Shown here piece by piece: positions 13,294 to 27,140 of a stretch of 64,000 nucleotides of DNA (within the stretch, counting starts at the first letter, position 1; every line of letters begins with the position of its first letter). This DNA is from Sycobia sp. Sy_11 (Eukaryota > Arthropoda > Insecta > Hymenoptera > Epichrysomallidae). The DNA lies in NCBI GenBank assembly GCA_018907035.1, contig JACCIC010000098.1, positions 165,001-229,000 on the forward strand. Direction: 5' to 3'. Both the position numbers and the translations under genes were made by a program. The notes beneath the pieces are model-generated. The model ran no database searches. It worked only from the letters and a program-made list of their open reading frames with translations, and was not told the DNA's origin.

Positions 13294-13939
13294 TATATAT
13301 ACGCTCGTAACAAAGGGGCAGGAAATGAAGACGAGGCGAAAAGAGCGGAAAAGTCGCGCCTCGCTCGTATATTCGGACGTAATTGTGTATGCGCGATATA
13401 CGCGGCGCACTGCGCGCGGCCTTACAAACGAATGAGAATAATCCTTGCTGCACGCCGTGTGTGTGTGTGTGTGTGTGCGCGCGTATTATTCCAAATATGA
13501 AATTCCGACGCGCGCGGGCCGTTTTGACGGGCTAAAAACAGCAGAAAAAGCGCTCAACACGAAGAGCCTCGACACCCGCGCGGCGATAAAGGACGCGTAT
13601 ACCTTGCGCGAAATCTCCCTGTTTTTGTTTCAATGCGTTTTGCCCCCCTCCCTCCTCCCCCCGCGCTGATAATGCCGGGGGAGCGGGGCGAAGGGCAGGA
13701 GGGGGTGGTTAAAGCCCCCCCTCCAACCCCCCAGGGCGGATTGCGCAGCGAAGAAAGAGAAGAGGGCCGTATATGGTTGGCGCGCATATTATGCTATATA
13801 TTTTACTACGTGGCCGACAGAGTGCGCGGTGATAATTCGTAATTAGGTCGTTTATAAATACACACGCGCAGACGCCTGCACGCGATGTATCGTCTTATCT
13901 GTGCATTGAACCGGCTTCTGAAAAACCAGGAAGAAAACA

Positions 13940-13986
<47 letters not shown>

Positions 13987-14330
13987 TTTAGGCTTATATT
14001 ATTGCCGACAAAGATCCTGCGCCCCTTATCATTAGGCGAGTTGACCGGCGTCGGGGCTCACTTCCGCTCCCCCCCCCCCCATTCTACCGCGGTTCTTTAG
14101 CTACGCGCGAAACGAACTGTGGGGGGAGGGGCCTTATTATTTTATTTCGCCCCTTGTCTCGGCCTAATTAGCCCGTCCGACGCGACATAGGCGCGTATCG
14201 CCCGTGCAGGGCGTATTTACGGGATAGGTTTAATGCGGATACGGCGCATTTTACGACGTTGCGAAAAGATTATGGAATACGCGGTGTTATTATGAAAAAT
14301 GAGGGTTCGGGGCAATAGAGCGCGTATATA
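13080..14330. other. CpG-rich block with several microsatellites
   Basis: Contains a CG-alternating tract near 13197-13213, (ATT)n at 13262-13292, (GT)n at about 13458-13477, (AT)n at 13943-13983, and C or G runs near 13650, 13720 and 14071-14082. No coding exon could be supported; the frames here are repeat-driven. Confidence 0.6.
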
Positions 14331-14339
14331 ATTCTGTTC

Positions 14340-16660
14340 GGTGCATTGTTCGGCGCGCGCTGCATTGCCCTACGTTTGCTCTTATATTCGTTTTCTTTTT
14401 TAAGGATCCATGGGATTATCATTTTCATCGAGTTTTGTGAATACGATGCGACTATATTCTCTCGTGTATCAAGAGGGGTGTATTATATGAGGGGACTACA
14501 AAAAATAAGCAGTACGCCAATTATAGTTATAATTTATAATAAATTCGGAGATTTTGCCCAACTAACCATTTAATCATCTTCCATCGGTAATGTTCCGGAA
14601 TTCAATGTTATTTTCGAATTTTCTTATGTTTTTCATTGTTTAAAAATTAATTTTTCCTTTTTAATAATAATAAACTCTTCAACATATCTTAGAATCGAAA
14701 GTTTAATATTTTGGGATTTCATCAGACAACAAACTAAATAACAACTATCTCATCCAACATGCTGAAATGGTACAATTTCAATTTTCAACGTGGATTCGAA
14801 AATACACGTTAAACGGGGATTTTTTAATGGCTATCATTCCAGCCTATCTCGAATCCTTGAAAACTTGGAATTGGGAGTGTCTTGAATTTGTCCTTCAGCA
14901 TAACCTCCGAGTTCACTTCAAGGTCAATGTCGTATTTTAAAAATGACTCCCTACCTTTTTAAGCGAAATAAACAAAACGTAATTTCTACAATTGAAAATG
15001 ACATTCAATACGAGTACTGAATACTGAAACGAATACTGAAGCTCACACTGAGATACAGAATAATTTACGCATTTTGGAAATGCACATCTGGGCATATCGT
15101 AATCCGAGCCAAAGCCGTGGGACTTTTTTATTACACCAATCGATCGTTACATTGAGTTTCAACTTGATCATAGATTTTCCAGAAGATTTGAGGATCAATT
15201 CCATGTAAAGTCATCGTTGCCATATTCATCCATAGGCAAGATCAAATTCTACGGTAAAATTTAACGCTCTTTTTATTTGCCAAAGCGAAATTGACGGCTG
15301 CATCGGAAATCCAAAGAAAACTGATTTTTCGCAATTGCCTCCGACGGGGGAATGTCTTATTCTTTTATTTTTGTAGTATACATCTCATTATACTCGTTGT
15401 CCGAAGCCTGCCGCGATCTCGCTCCGAACGGCCAAGGATAGAACGCAAATCCGTCACACACGGGACTTTGGACGTCCGGTCGGTGTCTCGGCTCGAGCGA
15501 GACGCGCTGACGATCGAAGCGTGGATTAGGATCGGATTATGGACGATTTTCCTTTTCCTGATCTAATTTTATGATTCACGCCGCCGAGCAAAACTCGCGC
15601 TTTTGCGTTATTGGATGATTGGCGGGGGGGGGGGGTCCCCGGCCACAGGAGCTTAATGACGCGCTTTCGTGAAAAATTAATGGAACGTCAAATGTATTCG
15701 AATACCTTTATGTCAGTTCATTTCAATAAATATTTCTTCTTTAGTTATTTATCACCGACTTCAGATTCTTTTGGCTGTAAATACTAAATGATGTAAGCTT
15801 GAAATATCCATTTATTTTTACCGTGTTTGTAATAGTCTAATGTATCGTTTGGAAAGCATTATAATAAAATTCACAATAAACGAGACACTGGCCTTTCATA
15901 GAAATTTATAATTAAAATATCATTTAATATATAAGTTCCATTTATGTATTTCTCAATGCTTTGGAAATTTTAGCCATCTTTTGTAACAAGTTAACAGCAG
16001 TTTTGTCGGTATATAAATAAGATAGATACACTTAAAACGCTAGTCTTAAATTTATAAAACATATTTACCTATAATCTTTTATCTTACGAGGCTTGAACAT
16101 TGTTACGTCATTCTTTATTAGAATAAAGACACGTTTAACGAGTAAATTGACTTTTTTATTACTTCTTAATATGAGCACATAATCAGATTAATTTATAATA
16201 AACTGTCATCAGTGTCATACATAGAGAAGATGTGCCTTTTATACAGTTTCATTGATACACCAGAGATGGAAAAGGTCCGTCCGATTGTTAAAACGAATGA
16301 AATTGAGTAACGATTCCGAAAATATCGGATTTACATCGCAATTCTCGAAATTTTCGGGACTGCCGCCATCAGTCACGGTACCCGGAACACCTCCGCATTC
16401 TGAAATCTAGATTTTCAATATAGCTGGGTAATCGCCGCCGGACAAAAGAAACAAGAATCCGTCCGCGAGGCGTTTACAAAATCGACTCTTTCGGCGCCTG
16501 TTCAAAGGTGCGCGATCTCTCGTCCGTGTTTAGATCGTATTCTAATAAGTACGAATTCCTTAATAAAAGAGAAAAAAATAATAAATGAACAGAAAGAAAG
16601 AGAACCAAAAGCCACAACTCCTTCGTCCGGGACACTAATCCTAAAAGAATTCAACGCTAC
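14340..16660. other. Non-coding DNA, nothing recognised
   Basis: Mostly AT-rich; a G run of about ten bases near 15626-15635. No domain-bearing frame, RNA gene or transposon similarity was identified. Confidence 0.4.
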
Positions 16661-16665
16661 CGCTG

Positions 16666-16666
<1 letters not shown>

Positions 16667-16718
<52 letters not shown>

Positions 16719-17113
16719 TACATATATACGTCCCTAAATGTCTAATACACCTATGTATACATAATACAAAATTCGCGTATAATGGCGTAATGTACAATAC
16801 GCCTATCGCTCGCGTGCGAATCGTATAATATCGATGAGAACGCAGGGCGCGCGGCGCGCGTACGATAATAAAACCGTTCAACGTACATTAACTGTGGCCT
16901 ATATATATATATATATATATATAGGTACATGCGTAACTCCCATTTTCATTAATCCCTCCCCTGGCCAAACGGGCCAAAAGCCGAGCGGCGCAAAAAACAA
17001 TTCGCCAAGCCCGCAACAATGAGGTAGCGAGCCCGATGCACGAGAGGCTGTAATACAAAATAAAGGAGGGAGGAGAAAAAAAAGCAGCGAAGGATCGAGA
17101 GCTCACCCTATAC

Positions 17114-17181
<68 letters not shown>

Positions 17182-17662
17182 ATCGGCAAAAAAGAACTGC
17201 CACTCGTTCGTGCGCGTTTACGTACAGTTATACCATGGGCCGCGGGATAAAGAGCGTGCGAGAGACGGAGAAAGAATCGCGAAAATCGAACAACTGGCTG
17301 CATAATGCCCGGGCGTTCGGGGGATCAATCCCTCCCCTTCGTTATTACAAAGCGGCCTGATTCGCCGTCAATGGACCAACCGGTTGATTCGGCGATTGAA
17401 ATCGAACGGGCCTACGGAGGGCGGTAGGAGGGGGGGGGAAGGAGGGAAAGAGCGAGAGCGAGGGAGAGTACGAATGAGAGAGGGATCGCCATTGAAGGCG
17501 TTTATTATATCCACACACACGCACACACATGTATCGAGCTGTGTCGAGTGCTCGCGCGCACACACATATGTATGCATATATTGTATATATATGTCCGCGC
17601 GTGCACTCGATTGGGAGGGGGGGGGGAGGATCGAACTGGTACCACAGTCCTTGGCGTACGTG

Positions 17663-17719
<57 letters not shown>

Positions 17720-17929
17720 CGACCCCACTCGCGCTAACGAACGCCAATAAATAACGCGAGCGCGCGTACATTTTCGCAGAAAGGTGTATATCTCGCTTGA
17801 TTTATAATCCCAGCGCGATCGGCGTGCGTGAGGCGCGTGTATGCGAGCTCGCGCGCGGGCCGCGCTACGGGAGGTTCGCCGTCGGGCTCGTGCTGGTGTA
17901 TGTACATACATGTATATTGTATATATATA

Positions 17930-17978
<49 letters not shown>
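16667..17978. repeat. Cluster of five long (TA)n tracts
   Basis: Five (TA)n tracts lie at about 16667-16710, 16900-16922, 17116-17172, 17666-17717 and 17920-17978, giving five within 1.3 kb. CpG-rich DNA and short (CA)n/(GT)n runs lie between them. The many frames with Tyr-Ile repeats are translations of these tracts and are not genes. Confidence 0.9.
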
Positions 17979-17981
<3 letters not shown>

Positions 17982-17999
17982 AGAAAGGTGAGGAGGAGG

Positions 18000-18835
18000 C
18001 GTATTTCCGTTTTGGGCTATTATAAATTTTTGGACGAGTTGAACAAACAATATGACTGTCCTGCTTTATTCGCAATATGGCACGGAAAAAAAAGTCTCGA
18101 GAGTCGAGTACTTTGGGAGAGAAAAATGTCTCGCGAAACATTCCGAAAGAATCGAGGAGTGAAGGTAAAAGTGCCCTGCCTTCCGTCGCTTAAGCTATAC
18201 TCAAATACGTATGGGGCTATAGGAACAGGCGTTACAGCAACATTATGTACGTGTATGTGCAAAAACAAAATAACTTCAAATACAATGCACCATAACTTTC
18301 CGAGTCAGCGCTATTATTGTTTATCGTAAAAGTCTTTAACAAATTAAAAATAAGTACGAGCAATATGTGGATGATTTATGTATGTTATGTTGCTTTGATG
18401 ATGATATGCAGAAAATTAAGAATATTAAATATATCGTTTGATTATTTTATTACAATATTATGGATTGATTTTAATCGTCGATATTTTGTCTTTTATAAAG
18501 TTATAGTACACATGATCGAGGTTCATTTAAACGTCCCAAGCGTTTCTTCACTTTCCTTTTTCAAACTAATAGGAACGTTCTTCGATCGGAAATTTTCATA
18601 TTATGTAACGCCTATGTATAAATTACTTACTGATATAACTGAAGACAAAAAAAATTCCAGCATTATAGGCGTTTTATTAACTCAGCCATCAATAAACTCA
18701 TAGATAACTTTACAAAGATTTCGAAATTCAATGACCTGTGGTACGGGTCGGAGGGAGCGGGGGGATGTTAAAAATGACTGACAGCGACAGGAGTGATTTT
18801 GTTTACACAGAACGCGCGCTCTCTCTCGCTATATC

Positions 18836-18887
<52 letters not shown>

Positions 18888-19600
18888 CGTGCGTTTCGAC
18901 CAAATTGAATGCGCTCCGCTCGGAGTTTGACTGCAAAACAGCATTATATAAGAATGAATAGGGGCTCGTCAATTTTGAAAAATATGTATATTTTGAGCGG
19001 GACAAAAGGGGTGAGAGCTGCGCGCTGTGTCCGCTAATATTTTGAATGGTAAGAGAAATTTCAGCGTTTTGTGCGCACGAGCCGGGTTTGTGTGCATATT
19101 AAAATTAATAAGTTTCATGTTTCAGTTTTATGTTGTTGTAATGGTTGTTTTGTTTTGTTCTTTTTTTTATATATTTGAGGATTGCGAAAATACAGAAATC
19201 GTATATATTGATTTCAAAGAACAATATATAATATTTTTCTTTATTTTATAATTGAGAGTAATTATTCATTTATAATGCCCATTCTAGAATTAATGTAAAA
19301 TAGAAACCTCAAAAATATACGAATATCTACAGTTTTTCATGATTTTACGCATACTAACAGGATTTTTCTCCCTTTCCCTATTAATCTTAAATGATCTGTC
19401 ATGAAGAGACACTTATTCATCTAGTCAATTCTCCATTTTGAATATATTCCCCGTCTGGATGCTTCTAGGACCACGATTCTTTCCGATCGATAAATTGTAT
19501 TATTAAGAATAATGTACACTATTGTCATATCGAAACTCTTCAAGTTAAAGTTAAGTAGATTTGTTTAAGCCTATTAATATTAGAAACACTTCGAATACTA
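18000..19600. other. Non-coding DNA with a long (CT)n tract
   Basis: An interrupted (CT)n tract covers about 18813-18884. The rest is AT-rich. The 128-codon frame beginning at 18317 lacks any recognised domain and is not supported as a gene. Confidence 0.5.
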
Positions 19601-19614
19601 TAGTATAAATTCTC

Positions 19615-20500
19615 TACAGCAGGAATACTGATAAATGTCTGATACTGTCTTATATAGACATTATTATAAACCAGATAGTGTGTTGAACTGCAAAATGTCA
19701 CAGCTGGAGAAATGTTAAATGTCTGAGGAAAACTATCCATGACGAAGAAATATGCAGGATGGAAAAATATATGGATGGAAAAATATCAAAATGCAAAAAG
19801 GTATCGGGCCAAGGAGTATTCAGAATGCGGTACTGTCCATAACGTAGATGTGTCTAGGATAGAAAAGTGTACACGATACGGAAGTACTCAAGTCAGAAAA
19901 TTGTTCAGGACGGGAACTGTTATGAAACAAATATCTACAAAGGAGGATTATCCCGGACGAAAAAGTATCCCAACTGAAAAGTGTTTTGAAGAGGAAAGCG
20001 CTTGCTTTAGATGGGGAAATATCCGGAAAAGAATTGATTACAAACGAGAAAATCCATTACAAACGGAAGTTTGCTTAGCATGCAGAAGCAGTCGAGATGA
20101 TAGTATTCAAGGCACAGATAATTAACAGGAAGAACTGAGCAGGGCGCAAAAGTATCTCGAATGGATTATACTCAAGACGAATTACCCAGATGAATACGAA
20201 GAGGGGAAAGTATCTTCAACCTCGGAAAAGTATTGAAGATAGGACTGTCCATGACGTATTATTTTCCAGGATAGTATAAAGTGAAAAAATGTCTCAGAGG
20301 AGAGTTTCTTTTAAAAAGGGCTTCTAAGTAAGCACATATCAAATCAAAGAGTCTCAAACGTAGATACCTCTAAGATGTCAAGTATCTAGAGAAGGAAATG
20401 CCTAAAATGAAGATGCATTCAGATTGTAAGTCTTCAGCTGGATAAGTGTCTCGGATGCAGACGTATTCAAATTGGTGAAATGTGAATAGACAAAATGTAT
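19615..20500. repeat. Degenerate ~17-bp minisatellite
   Basis: Throughout this stretch a unit of about 16-18 bases resembling GATGGAAAAGTATCCAGG recurs, with variants such as GGAAAAATATC, AGAAAAGTGT and CGAAAAAGTATCC. Copies are strongly diverged and often interrupted. Because the unit is not a multiple of three and the purine-rich strand has few stops, a 128-codon open frame (19739-20125) arises inside it; that frame is treated as an artefact of the array. Confidence 0.6.
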
Positions 20501-20859
20501 AGCAAAGTATTATGAAATCAATAAATGTCAGTACAAATATGCGTATAATAAAACTTTAAATAAAGTGTTCTGGAGTACATTTACATCTTTATATAGATAG
20601 TTTAAGATGACATTTACAATTATTAAAGTGTATTATAACTAATTGATATTTCGCTATATGTTTGGTGTGCCTGGTACATGTTATTTACGTAATCGATAAC
20701 AGAAATTAACTGAATTAAATATAATGGATGAAACGTGAAATATTCACATTGCTATAGAACTAATAATTTTAAAAATTAATGAAAATTTATATTGGCAGTA
20801 TTTTTTTTATTTTTATACATAATTGTTCGGCTACCGTAATAAATTTGTTTCATCAAAAT

Positions 20860-20975
20860 GGAAATTCGATCGGAAACTCAACATGCATAGCTCGCATTCA
20901 AAATTGTTATTCGAATGGATGGAAGTGGAAATTCAATCTCCAACTTAAAATGCGCAGCTCGCGTTCAAAATTGAA
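20860..20975 (+). repeat. Diverged direct duplication, unit ~47 bp
   Basis: Segment 20860-20907 and segment 20928-20974 both read GGAAATTC, then a divergent stretch, then AGCTCGC followed by TTCAAAATTG. The period is about 68 bases. No coding meaning is apparent. Confidence 0.55.
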
Positions 20976-21099
20976 GTCCCTTGTTTCTTCCAACCACGAC
21001 TTTGTGCAATATTGCTATGGAATACAATTATCGGACAGACTATCCTGTGGCATCCGACCAGTTGTATAGAATTACGCGGAGTTTCCGATAAAGCAACGT

Positions 21100-21374
21100 C
21101 CATCGTTCCCCATGATAGAGGATCCATTGCACGTTCTATAATATATATTGATAATAATACATGCGCGTAAGTGTAAATTCCAAACTCATCGGTAGTATCC
21201 GTAACAATGCCACGCGTTCCATCGTGATCCAGGCGTGCTTTCCCCGCGTCTCGCACAGGACTTGGAGGGAGATAACGCGCGGAATACGGCTCGCGCGTCA
21301 CGGGCCAAACTTGTTAAAATCCCATAATCCGCGGCGGGCATCGTCCGTCCCATGTACCGATCCGACGTTCCGCC

Positions 21375-21411
<37 letters not shown>

Positions 21412-21928
21412 CGCCCTTAGACACCGCGATTCTCATCGATTCGACGATTCGAGCGACGGGGCCGAGGCAGCGTGAAAATGTACCGCGGCGGTGATGCAGC
21501 GCGTGGAAGTCGATGGTTGGCGGAGGGGGGGGGGTGAGGGGGGGGGATTACACGCGTGCGCCTCCTCCATCGATGAGATTTCGATGCCGCGATCCGCGCT
21601 CGTTAAATATAATACACAGGCGTGTGACGCGCGTCAGATAATACGTCGAGATAAAAAGGAGGAAGCGCTCTCGCGTCCACCTCCCCCCGCCGGGCCGCCC
21701 GTTTCGCTCTTCCTAACCGGCTCGGCCAAAGTGACAACCGCGCTGATATTATAAAATACCGGCTAATGTGGCTCTCCTCCCTACCTGTGTGTATACATTC
21801 TATCTGCCCGTACATCTCATACATGTGTTTTCGTTCCTCTCTCTTTTCTCCCCCTCCCCTCCCCCCTGGGTGCCTCGTGTCGGGCTCTTAGCGTTCGACC
21901 GCTATGCTCCTCTCTCTCGTACACGCTC

Positions 21929-21973
<45 letters not shown>

Positions 21974-22560
21974 TCTCTCGCCGTCGATCCTTTCGACACA
22001 GAGCCCCGGGAGGAACCACCCAGTGAGTTTCTGCGGCCGTATACATAAGCGCACGAGGCATCTCTTTGATTTCCGAGAGCCTATACTACAGCTCTTAACT
22101 CCTTCGATTGGGATCACGTCAGATGTCTTTTTTTCTACTTCTTCTTCTCCTCTTTCTTCCTTTTCCTCTTATTCCCCTACTTCGTCCACCTCGTTTCTCA
22201 ACCCGTTCCCGGCTGGCCTTTCATGCAATACGCGCGCGCGCGCGCGTATATAAGCACGTTAAGTGTACATATATACAGTAGAACATAATACAGCATAATG
22301 TACTTTATACACATCGACGGCGATTAAGAGGGATTATTGCGGCCGGCTGTATTATTAAAATTCCGTATATAAATTCGGTATAATGCCCGTTTCGAGTATC
22401 GATTCATTCGAATAATGGATAAATTATAATTGTGCGCGTTTGCTCACTTTATATTATTATTATGCGTCTCGATAAGCACGCGCCGGCTACGATGAAAGAT
22501 AACGTCCGTTTTGTCAATTGAATGCGCAAGGGCGGGCGGGGCGGGAGGGAGGGGGTGAGG
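21100..22560. other. CpG-rich block with (CT)n tracts
   Basis: (CT)n at about 21379-21409 and 21931-21970, a pyrimidine-rich stretch at about 22125-22200, and a CG-alternating tract at about 22230-22246. Overlapping frames of up to 161 codons are driven by these tracts. No exon could be supported. Confidence 0.55.
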
Positions 22561-22569
22561 CAGGCACGG

Positions 22570-22810
22570 TATGCATAATCGAGCAACGAAGCGTGCAGAT
22601 CTTATTATATCGAAAATATTTATCGGATTGTTTGCAAATGTAAAAATGCGCGTATTGTATAGCTGCAGTGTTTCGATTGAATCAATGCGCGTTTAGAGAG
22701 AATTTTAGATATACAAAATGAGTTATTAAATTGATAAATCATCCTTTCCTTTTCAATTACATCGAGACATCTCGATCCCGACGGTCTATTATGCCACTCA
22801 AATCTGTATA

Positions 22811-22864
<54 letters not shown>

Positions 22865-23760
22865 CACCATAACGCTGATTCATATCTCTGAAGCCGTGTT
22901 TTGCTGCGCCGCTTCTCTTTATAAATGATGCGCAAAATAATAAAGCCAAGCTGTAAAATAAAGGGAAAATCAAGATTTTTATGAACTGAGAATAAATTTA
23001 AGATAAGTTTAAAAAATACAGACGGAATAAACGTACTTTGGCAATCCGAAATGATGATTTTCGCTGATTATTTTCAGGATCTTTTAAATGAAATCTGTAA
23101 GTTGTACGCAAAAAAATTCGTCAAAAAATAACATAGAAATTATATTAATAAACGGATATAATAGAATTATCAAAAATTTTGTACTCAATATTTTCACGAA
23201 TTTCCAAAATTCTGAAAAAATTTTAAGCAATCATTGAATATTTTTTATTGGGAGCAGTTTTTTTTTTCTAAAAAAACTTCTAATGTCGTTTGTTTTTGTG
23301 ATTTTTTCTTTCAAACTTAATCAAAACATAAGACAACATTTTTATAATTCATATTGTTATTTATCGAATATGGCGTACTTTGTTGTCAATCGATCAAATA
23401 TCAAAGAATATATTTTTAAAATTATTTTCGTAAAATACAGGCAGAATTAATTAGCTTTAATAATTAGATAATAAATATAATAACTAGATAATAATTAAAT
23501 AATAAGTATAACATATTAATTTTCAAACATTTATACCTTATTCTAAATAAATTAAGTCATTCATAAAAGAGGTAAGACCTTTTTCGTTTAATATTGTTTG
23601 TATTTTTATTAAGCACATTTTCCAACGAAATTGCCGATTTACCGCAAAAAATATGCGTCAATAACAAGCGCATAAGATTGATTAACAATTACGATTTTTC
23701 TAAATTCACCGAAAAATTCGATTCCGGCAATTGATAATTGTTCTGACAACAATTTTACAA
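22570..23760. other. AT-rich DNA with a (TA)n tract
   Basis: (TA)n at about 22815-22861; otherwise AT-rich with no gene, RNA or transposon similarity seen. Confidence 0.5.
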
Positions 23761-24592
23761 CGAACAAAACCACCCGAGACAGAGGTAAATAACTGCCTCT
23801 CTTGCTCGGCCGTCGTCTCCGTCGCTCTCCCGATTTCTTTCGAAACGCCCTAGCGGCGCACGCGCGTGGTGGGTCAATTCGCGCTCCTCTCACCGCCTCA
23901 CTCCCTTCACCGGAGAGCCTGGGGACGACGCGCACCCGCGCCGATCCTGGACGTAGACATGTGTACGCGCGCACAGTATAACATGGCCATGATTATGGGA
24001 GTGCCGCCGATTTACCCCCCCACCCCCCATTCTCTTGGCTCAAGGGTGAGAGAGAGAGAGAGGGGGGGGGATCGAGCGCGCGCATTTGTCGTCGTTTCAC
24101 ACCTCGCGTCTCTAATCCGTCGTTATTTCGACGTATGCATTGTGCGCATTTACGGAGAGTGTATAATACATATTAGAGCTCATACAAACGGAGCATAATG
24201 GTTATGGGGAAAAAAAAAGCCATAAGGTGTATAGCATATTATATGTTATGAGGGCAACAATGCGGACGTCGGGAGGGAGCTGTGGAGGCTCTCCCGTTCA
24301 ATAATGCGGACAACTGCAGCCTCTTCTGAATGCTTCTGGAAACGCAACTGAAAATCCCCGCGCTGTTCCCTTCCTCTCTTCCTCTCTATCTCTGTCTCTT
24401 TCTCTGGCTCTTCTATACGTATCTTCTGTTTCCTCCTCCTCCTCCTCCTCCTCCTCCTCCTCCTCCTCCTCATTCTTCTTCATCTTCTTTTTCGCCTCTG
24501 TTTTTTTTCTCCCCATTTTCAAATTTGTCTTCGAGGATTCGCTTCACAATCGCCCTCGGCCGCTCGAACTTTTGTTAATGCGTTATTCGAAG

Positions 24593-24646
<54 letters not shown>

Positions 24647-25500
24647 AGCATTTATGAGAAAAGAGGGGGATCGTCCAGCAGCCATTGGCTCTTTGAGCTT
24701 GCGTGCAGTTTTAGGATGAATGAGAAGGGGCGGGGGCAGTTTAGTCAAATACAATAATCGAACGGGGCCCCGCGATTATTGTTATTACTATTTTTGGCCC
24801 CCTTCGATTGGCTACGAAGTTAGAACGCGGTATGTATGCGCGTATGTATTACAATCGAGGTTTATTATATATATTGCTTCCAGCTCGTCGGACGAAAATA
24901 CATTGGAAAAGTGTATAATATCTGGACATATATATAGGTATTATAACTCTCGAAAAGTCACTCGTACGATCTCTACTGTATAATATGGCTTTCACTGGAT
25001 AGAGAGAAAAAAAGCGTGCAGCTTTTATGCGCGTATGTGTGTGTGTGTGTGTGTATACGCGTTCGCATACGATCGAATCATTTTTCACTTCACCTTCCAC
25101 ATATACTTCTTCCTCATTTGTCGCGCAAGTCCAATACAAATGTAATAATGGAAAGAAGAAGCCAATTTTTTTTACGCAGCGAGATTTTTTTTTCTGCTTC
25201 GAGTGCGAGGGGTGGCGAAGGGTGGACAGACGCGTCGAATTATTACACACCGAGGTATTTGTCATGTGCGCGTATTTGTCGGACAAAACTCGACGTAATT
25301 TGACGTCTGTCCCTTTTTTTTTTTATTATATATGGGAAACAAATTCGGGGAACCAGATACGTATCCTCGCAAGGGCACGGATATATTTGTCTCGTAATTG
25401 AGCCACCCGCATTTTTAGACCGGCGCCGCGATTGAGGCCTTTTATCAATACAGATCTGGGAAAGGACGTTGTATAGAAATCGTTCGAAAATTTTTTAATT
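23760..25500. repeat. Microsatellite-rich, CpG-rich block
   Basis: A (TCC)n trinucleotide tract of about 40 bases at 24430-24471, (TA)n at about 24597-24642, (GT)n at about 25035-25054, and a short GA/G run near 24048-24070. Poly-Glu, poly-Arg and poly-Pro frames across 24246-24578 are translations of the (TCC)n tract in different frames. Confidence 0.8.
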
Positions 25501-25509
25501 CATATCGCT

Positions 25510-25932
25510 ACCCGGCGAAGGATGACTTTTCGATCGGTTTCGGTGTACGAAAAAAATAAAGCAAGAAGAAAAAAAAAGTACCGAACGCGCTCTATTGAAG
25601 AGCGCGCGTGTATAAATCATCGAAGATTGTACGAAAAAAGTCGAGCCAACGTCTTTCCTCCACCCAACAGTCCTCAAAATATACGAAGCCGAACAACATC
25701 TCCCGAGGAGCGTAACGAGATTATACAAAGGGGGGGGGGCGGAGGTGGATTAATCCCGTATCTACACATAAGTTACACAAAGAAATATTCGTAATTCCAC
25801 CTTGAGACTCGCGCCCGACTGCGCCCCCAGCTCGCGATTTTTCACCCTCGAGACGGCCTCTCGAAATCGCGCGAGAATCAGGGCAGTAATTGGTCTACTT
25901 TTACGCGTCCTTGAACGTTTCGAATGATATAA

Positions 25933-25963
<31 letters not shown>

Positions 25964-27080
25964 TGAATCTGATGTCCTTTTACTAGATATAACGTAGAGT
26001 AGGATAATTGGTAAACAATGATGAAATGTTATCAAATTTCGAAAAATAATATAAAAAAACATTCTATTTATAATATTTATTAAATTAGCTAAAGTTAACG
26101 ATGTTTTCCCCTAGGTTTCATTTTCCAATAACACGCTATATTAAAGAACAATGAAAATTATGAGGCCTAAATAGGATTGAATAAATGTCATGGATATTAT
26201 TTTATAACTCTATCAGATAAGAACTAATTAGTAAAGCGAAAATTTAATTTTAAAGCTCCGTGTCATATGCTTCAACAAGAGCTTTAAAAAATTGTTAAAA
26301 ATATCATATTATTGAGGTACTTATTCAAAACATTATTGAACGTAAACAATATACTGAAATCCGAGCCATTATCATATTTTTTTACATAATAATTACTGCA
26401 AATTTTTCATTCTATCTGAATTTTTTTATTGAAAATAAAAAAATACTTCAAAATATTTAAAAACTATATTAGATATAAATTAAAAATTTTTTTTATGACG
26501 CTTACTGTTTTTTTTTATCAATTTGTCATTTTTTCCCAACCACTTCAATGTAAGATGTTTTAATTAACCAACTTTGAACCAACAGATTTGAATTCAGTAT
26601 TATTAAAGTATGTAAAAATTATGCTGCAAGTGATCGCGAGAAGACACTAGTTTTTGATATCCGTATTACCATTTATAACAATCTTCGTACATAATATGAA
26701 GATTATTTCATAAAAAAATTAGAAACGATATAAAATTTTTCAAAATGTTTTCTCAAAATATCCGGCGGTGCTCACATTAACACATTTGACAAATACGCAA
26801 AAACGCTTAAAGCAAAGCCTCATGCCAATGAGAGAAGCGCTCATCAGTGCATCCGACCGCTAAACAAACAGCACTGCACGCACCCTGGAAGTAACAAAAT
26901 GCCCCGGAACAACGTGGGCTTTTTCCACCCCGTGCCAACGACCAAAAATCGATCCCCGCACGGACAAAGCCGTGAATTCGCTCGTTCGGCGATCGGGGTC
27001 CCGCAAAAATTGGGAACACAGTGCCGTCCGGATTGTACTGCGCGGCTCGTTCGCCGATTCGAATTCGGTACCTGAAATTG
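25510..27080. other. AT-rich non-coding DNA
   Basis: A (TAA)n tract lies at about 25935-25963 and a G run near 25730-25739. The rest, notably 25960-26790, is AT-rich with no recognisable element. Confidence 0.45.
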
Positions 27081-27095
27081 CACAATTGCCGTATT

Positions 27096-27140
<45 letters not shown>

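Noticed and set aside
16502..18141. Many open frames with long Tyr-Ile repeats on both strands
   Set aside because: They are translations of (TA)n tracts, overlap one another in several frames and carry no other domain.
18317..18703. 128-codon frame with hydrophobic stretches
   Set aside because: AT-rich DNA yields hydrophobic frames by chance; no domain, promoter or splice context supports it.
19739..20125. 128-codon frame with charged composition
   Set aside because: It lies inside a degenerate ~17-bp tandem array on its stop-poor strand; no domain and no splice sites were seen.
24246..24578. Poly-Glu, poly-Arg and poly-Pro frames
   Set aside because: These are three readings of one (TCC)n trinucleotide tract.
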